64,000 nucleotides of DNA from Paludibacteraceae bacterium (GTDB lineage: Bacteria; Bacteroidota; Bacteroidia; Bacteroidales; Paludibacteraceae). A program made the position numbers and the translations under genes. Within the stretch, counting starts at the first letter, position 1. Each line of letters opens with the position of its first letter. The DNA lies in NCBI GenBank assembly GCA_016937795.1, contig JAFGVV010000039.1, forward strand, positions 24,694-88,693, in the 5' to 3' direction. Shown here piece after piece: positions 60,187-64,000 of this stretch. The notes below the pieces were generated by a model. It ran no database searches. It was given only the letters and a program-made list of their open reading frames with translations, and had not been told where the DNA came from.

Positions 60187-60225
60187 CAAAAGTAATTGCT
60201 TTTCCTGAATTATGCAATATCTTTG
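60187..60225. promoter_or_regulatory. Overlapping divergent promoters: tRNA-Asn copy 2 and kinase gene
   Basis: Minus strand: ATTG (60218-60215), N20, TACTTTTG (60194-60187) for the tRNA. Plus strand: ATTG (60195-60198), N19, TATCTTTG (60218-60225) for the kinase gene at 60249. The two sets interleave over the same 39 bp, so only one polymerase could bind at a time. Confidence 0.7.
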
Positions 60226-60248
60226 CAGAAAAATAAAGCATTTAATTT

Positions 60249-61226
60249 ATGAAGAAAATTTTAGGAATGGGTAATGCCCTGACAGATATTTTATTACAAA
60301 TTGATAGTGATGAAGTTTTATCGCGTCTGGCTTTGCCCAAAGGCAGTATGCAACTGGTTGATGGCGGAAAATCGAACGAAATAACAACCATGCTTTCGCA
60401 TATTACACCCAAAATGGCTACCGGAGGCTCTGCCTCGAATACAGTGAATGGTGTGGCAAAACTTGGTGCAAAAGCCGGATTTATTGGAAAAATCGGAAAA
60501 GATGCTGTGGGTGAGTTTTTTATGAACGATACTCTGAAAAATGGTGTAACTCCGCATCTCGAATACAGCGAAACAGCTTCAGGACAATGTACTGTATTGG
60601 TGTCGGGCGATGGTGAACGTACGCTTTGCACTTTTCTGGGTGCTGCCTGCGAACTCGGAGCAACCGATTTGTCGCCTGAAATGTTCAGCGGTTACGATAT
60701 TTTCCATATCGAAGGTTATCTGGTGCAAAACCACGATCTGATTCGTACGGCTGTGAAAATGGCTAAGGAAGCGGGTCTGAAAGTCTCCATCGACCTGGCA
60801 AGCTATAATGTGGTGGAAGCAAATCTTGATTTCCTGCTCGAAATTGTGGAAAAATATGTCGACATTGTATTTGCCAACGAAGAAGAAGCGCGTGCATTTA
60901 CGTCGAAAGAGCCCGAAGCGGCACTCGACTTTATTGCCGGCATTTGCGATATTGCTGTGGTAAAAGTAGGTAAGGATGGATCGTTTATCAAATCGGGCGA
61001 CGAAAAAGTGCTTGTCAAACCACGTCTGTCGAATTGTATCGACACGACAGGTGCCGGCGATCTTTATGCGGCCGGTTTTCTGTATGGCCTGGCTTGTAAC
61101 TATTCGCTCGAAGCCTGCGGAAAAATTGGTTCGCTCGTATCAGGAAATGTGGTGGAAGTGCTGGGCGCCAAAATGACCGACGATGTTTGGGCGCAAATAG
61201 AATCGGATATGCACGACATGTTGTAG
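60249..61226 (+). CDS. PfkB-family sugar/nucleoside kinase, adenosine kinase-like
   Basis: A 325-residue cytosolic kinase. The N-terminal MGNALTDILLQID, the GG motif ATGGSASNTVNG (near 57-68) and the C-terminal PfkB signature DTTGAGDLYAAGFLYGL with the catalytic Asp are present. The sequence pattern resembles bacterial adenosine kinases that make AMP from adenosine, but the exact sugar or nucleoside is not certain. It lies 8 bp before the EamA gene and is probably cotranscribed with it. Confidence 0.9.
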   Translation: MKKILGMGNALTDILLQIDSDEVLSRLALPKGSMQLVDGGKSNEITTMLSHITPKMATGGSASNTVNGVAKLGAKAGFIGKIGKDAVGEFFMNDTLKNGVTPHLEYSETASGQCTVLVSGDGERTLCTFLGAACELGATDLSPEMFSGYDIFHIEGYLVQNHDLIRTAVKMAKEAGLKVSIDLASYNVVEANLDFLLEIVEKYVDIVFANEEEARAFTSKEPEAALDFIAGICDIAVVKVGKDGSFIKSGDEKVLVKPRLSNCIDTTGAGDLYAAGFLYGLACNYSLEACGKIGSLVSGNVVEVLGAKMTDDVWAQIESDMHDML

Positions 61227-61233
61227 TAGCAAT

Positions 61234-62145
61234 ATGCAGCAAGTAAAATTATACGGCTCCATTGTACTGGCCATGATTTTCTGGTCGGTGTCGTTTATAT
61301 GGACACGCATAGCCATCGAAACTTTTCAGCCTGTGACGCTTATTACGCTCAGGCTGATTATTGCTTCTTTACTTTTACTTTCCATTTCGTATTTCAGCGG
61401 AAAACTGCAAAAAATCCGTCGTGAGGACCTGAAATGGTTCTTCCTGCTGGCATTCTTTGAGCCTTATATGTATTATATAGGCGAGACTTACGGGCTTGTA
61501 CGCGTGGAATCAACGCTTGCATCGGTCATTGTGTCTACCATTCCGCTTTTTGCACCTGTGCTGGCATTTGTGCTTTTGCGCGAAAAAATCGGGTGGATGA
61601 ATGTATTGGGCATTCTGGTATCGCTGGCTGGCGTTTTTCTGGTTATTTACGAACCTTCAGGTGGCTTTACTGCCGATCCGGTTGGAATTGCGCTGCTTTT
61701 TCTGGCAGTATTTTCGGCCATTAGTTACACCACGGTTTTGAGGAAAATTCCGGCGCATTATTCTACCCTGAATATTATTCTGTATCAGAGTGCAATTGCG
61801 TTGATTTATTTTGTGCCTACTTTTTTTATTACCGATTTTTCAACTGTTACCGAAATAAACGTCACAACCGAAGCCATTACTTCGCTGTTGATGTTGTCGG
61901 TATTTGCCTCGGTTATTGCTTTTGTGCTGTTTGCCGGCGTGGTTCGTGAAATTGGAGTGGCGCGCACCAATGTGTTCGTAAATCTGATTCCTGTGTTTAC
62001 CGCCATTTTTGCCTGGTGGGTGCTCGACGAAAGTCTGACATGGCTTAAAATAACGGGTATAGTTATCGTGGTATCGGGCTTGTTCGTTAGTCAGTTGCGA
62101 AAAGTGCGATTCGGGTTTAAACAAATTAGAGGACCGGAGTTTTAA
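61234..62145 (+). CDS. EamA-family (DMT) transporter
   Basis: A 303-residue inner-membrane protein with ten predicted TM helices in two EamA repeats (first about 5-140, second about 150-290, the latter with GVVREIGVARTNVFVNLIPVFTAIFAWWVLDE). The family exports metabolites such as amino acids or imports small solutes; the substrate here is unknown. It starts 8 bp after the kinase gene, so the pair may be functionally linked, for example in nucleoside metabolism, but this is inference. Confidence 0.9.
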   Translation: MQQVKLYGSIVLAMIFWSVSFIWTRIAIETFQPVTLITLRLIIASLLLLSISYFSGKLQKIRREDLKWFFLLAFFEPYMYYIGETYGLVRVESTLASVIVSTIPLFAPVLAFVLLREKIGWMNVLGILVSLAGVFLVIYEPSGGFTADPVGIALLFLAVFSAISYTTVLRKIPAHYSTLNIILYQSAIALIYFVPTFFITDFSTVTEINVTTEAITSLLMLSVFASVIAFVLFAGVVREIGVARTNVFVNLIPVFTAIFAWWVLDESLTWLKITGIVIVVSGLFVSQLRKVRFGFKQIRGPEF

Positions 62146-62159
62146 CGCTTCGGTTTTTT

Positions 62160-62190
62160 GTTGTGTATACCGATTTTTTTAATAATTTTG
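62160..62190 (+). promoter_or_regulatory. Promoter of the acyltransferase gene
   Basis: GTTG at 62160-62163, a 19-bp spacer and TAATTTTG at 62183-62190, 24 nt before the ATG. Confidence 0.6.
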
Positions 62191-62213
62191 CAGACTGAAC
62201 CAAGTTAAGTATT

Positions 62214-62939
62214 ATGAAGACAAAACCTCATCCGCTATTTGTATTGTATCAGTGGCTCGTTGCTTTTCCGGTTTTGCTTGTACTTACAATTCTCACGGCT
62301 GTTTTTACCATTATTTTATCCCCCGTTTTTCCCAATGCTCAGTTTTCGTATTTTCCGGCACGCTGGTGGGGGCGCTTTTTCTGTTATCTGCTTTTTATAA
62401 AAGTGAAAATCACCGGAATTGAAAAACTGGATCCTAAAAAATCTTATGTCATTGCAGCCAATCATCAGAGTATATACGACATTTTTGTGGTGTATGGCTG
62501 GTTACCCATGATTTTTAAATGGGTTATGAAAGCCGAACTGCGAAGAATACCCCTTGTTGGAAAAGCCTGCGAGTCGGCCGGACATATTTTTATCAATCGT
62601 AAAAATCCTGTGGCTGCAAAGAAAAGTCTCGACAGAGCAGAAGCGCAATTGCGTAACGGAGTCTCGGTCGTGGTTTTTCCAGAAGGAACACGCACTTATA
62701 CCGGACAAATGGGCAAATTCAAGAAAGGCGCTTTTCGAATGGCTGCTGATTTACAGTTGCCCATAGTGCCTGTCACTTTACGTGGCTGTTTCGAACGTTT
62801 GCCGCGTAATGGTTTTGTAGTAACGCCCGGTCTTATCGAAATGATAATTCATGAACCTGTGGAAGTAAAAGGTTATGAAAATGAGAAACAACCGGAACTA
62901 ATGCAAAAACTCCATGATATTATTGAAAGTGCGCTTTAA
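62214..62939 (+). CDS. plsC: 1-acyl-sn-glycerol-3-phosphate acyltransferase
   Basis: A 241-residue membrane-bound enzyme that adds the second acyl chain to lysophosphatidate in phospholipid synthesis. An N-terminal hydrophobic segment (about 10-45) anchors it. The HX4D motif is NHQSIYD (His84, Asp89) and the glycerol-phosphate motif is FPEGTRTYTG. Both are intact. The FINRKNP motif between them is also typical. Confidence 0.93.
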   Translation: MKTKPHPLFVLYQWLVAFPVLLVLTILTAVFTIILSPVFPNAQFSYFPARWWGRFFCYLLFIKVKITGIEKLDPKKSYVIAANHQSIYDIFVVYGWLPMIFKWVMKAELRRIPLVGKACESAGHIFINRKNPVAAKKSLDRAEAQLRNGVSVVVFPEGTRTYTGQMGKFKKGAFRMAADLQLPIVPVTLRGCFERLPRNGFVVTPGLIEMIIHEPVEVKGYENEKQPELMQKLHDIIESAL

Positions 62940-63012
62940 AAAATTGCTTTTCTTTATTTGAAATTTTTCCTAATCTCTATAAATCAATAATTTAATTTTT
63001 AAATCAAAAAAA

Positions 63013-63882
63013 ATGAAAAACAAACTAAGTTTTATCATGCTGTTGGCATTTGTGTGTGTAATGCAACTCAATGCCCAGATTCTGTGGAAAGTAAGTGGAA
63101 ATGGACTGAAAAGTCCTTCGTATCTGTTTGGTACACACCATTTAATTGAGAGTGAGAAAGTACCTGAATTGCAAAAGGCTTTGAGTTTTGTAAATGAGGT
63201 GGATGCTGTAGTCAGCGAAATTGACATGTCGGACATGCAGGCTTTGCAAATGAAAATAATGCAGGGTGCTATGATGCAGGGAAAAACAATCAAAGACCTT
63301 GTTTCTGCCGAAGATTACACGCTGGTGGATGCGGCTTTCAAAGAACTATTGGGTGTTGGGCTCGATCAGTTAGGTGCTTTTAAACCTGCTATGCTTAGTA
63401 CGATGTATGGCGTTATGCAATATTCAAAAACTAAAAAGCTGGCTAAAGAGCCTGAAGCATTGGATATGATCATTCAAAAAGCAGGGAAAAAAGCCAATAA
63501 AGAAATTGTAGCGCTTGAAACAGCAGAAGAGCAGATAGAAGTGTTATTTAACTCTCTTTCGCTCGAAAAACAGGCTGAACTGCTTGTAAAGGCAATCAAC
63601 GAGAAGGAAAAAGGCATTGCTCAAATGCAAAAACTCGACGAAGCATATCTGTCGGGCGATCTGAAAAAAATGGAAGCGCTGTATAGTGAAGATGAAGATA
63701 TGACCGAAGAATATAAAAAAGCGTTGGTGGATACACGTAACCTGAACTGGATTGGTAAACTGACCAAAATGTTGGAAACCAAATCGGGCGTAGTGGCGGT
63801 TGGTTGCTTACATCTCGTTGGCGAAACCGGACTTATCAAACAATTGCAGAAAAAAGGCTACAAAGTGGAGCCGGTAAAGTAG
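63013..63882 (+). CDS. TraB/GumN family protein
   Basis: A 289-residue protein with a signal peptide (to about residue 21), periplasmic or outer-membrane associated. The TraB/GumN (Tiki-like) fold is shown by SYLFGTHHLIESEKVPEL (GTHH at 40-43), SEIDMSD and the C-terminal VAVGCLHLVGETGLIKQL. Family members such as Tiki are metalloproteases; activity here is unknown. The last 118 bp of the window beyond it hold no ORF, only a small hairpin GTTTAGC-GG-GCTAAAC at 63967-63982. Confidence 0.9.
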   Translation: MKNKLSFIMLLAFVCVMQLNAQILWKVSGNGLKSPSYLFGTHHLIESEKVPELQKALSFVNEVDAVVSEIDMSDMQALQMKIMQGAMMQGKTIKDLVSAEDYTLVDAAFKELLGVGLDQLGAFKPAMLSTMYGVMQYSKTKKLAKEPEALDMIIQKAGKKANKEIVALETAEEQIEVLFNSLSLEKQAELLVKAINEKEKGIAQMQKLDEAYLSGDLKKMEALYSEDEDMTEEYKKALVDTRNLNWIGKLTKMLETKSGVVAVGCLHLVGETGLIKQLQKKGYKVEPVK

Positions 63883-64000
63883 TAATTGAAACTAAGTAAT
63901 TGGAATGAAATATTGTCGTAATTTTTGAGAGCTATTTTGAAATGGATTTTGGACTTGAAAGAGGGCGTTTAGCGGGCTAAACAACCGATTGAAAGTACAA

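Noticed and set aside
63967..63982. Small hairpin at the window end
   Set aside because: A 7-bp stem near the right edge with no T-run visible; too little context for a call beyond a note.

Overview
The window reads as chromosomal DNA of a member of the Bacteroidota, most likely an environmental or anaerobic Bacteroidales-type organism. Evidence: promoters of the TTTG-N19-20-TAnnTTTG type recur in front of genes, Shine-Dalgarno sequences are generally lacking, several secreted proteins end in a type IX secretion (T9SS) sorting domain, and families typical of the phylum are present (DUF4837, DUF3127, DUF4469, DUF6427-like, FucP-type sugar carriers, a second-type MnmA). The species cannot be named from the sequence alone.

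Layout. 1-3.4 kb: mfd (repair helicase). 3.5-9.7 kb, minus strand: accessory block of secreted proteins, with a triplicated family of small lipoproteins each followed by the same hairpin, an unrecognised 702-residue T9SS cargo, a fibre-like protein with a coiled-coil end, a Spy-like small protein and a DUF4469 protein. 10.1-14.8 kb, plus strand: aminotransferase, LolC/E-type permease, lipoprotein, methyltransferase. 15.0-23.0 kb: a carA-carB fusion followed directly by a second, free-standing carB. 23.4-26.6 kb: RRM protein, DUF3472 protein, GH16 enzyme. 26.7-46.4 kb: six-gene minus-strand carbohydrate operon (GH27, GH-D clan enzyme, GH95, GH29, FucP-type carrier, giant GH2), with a CotH-type protein divergent to it. 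49.0-58.1 kb, minus strand: pdxA/DUF4837/amidase operon, a small amidase, a YqaA-like and a DUF6427-like membrane protein, mnmA, DUF3127. 58.3-63.9 kb: DUF2892, gapA, two identical tRNA-Asn genes, a PfkB-family kinase (adenosine kinase-like), EamA transporter, acyltransferase, TraB/GumN protein.

How the parts work together. The carbohydrate operon looks like a route for stripping alpha-galactose, alpha-fucose and beta-galactose from a fucosylated galactose-containing glycan outside the cell or in the periplasm, with the released monosaccharide taken up by the FucP-type carrier. Several of the enzymes carry T9SS tails and binding modules, and there is no SusC/SusD pair. The car region supplies carbamoyl phosphate for pyrimidines and arginine, with an unusual gene fusion whose linker contains a 29-bp inverted repeat of the intergenic type.

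The most unusual items are the carAB linker with its captured repeat plus the tandem second carB, the lipoprotein triplication with a variable centre, the SusCD-less T9SS glycosidase operon, and the paired tRNA-Asn genes with their own promoters and terminators. No phage, IS element, CRISPR array or defence system was seen.
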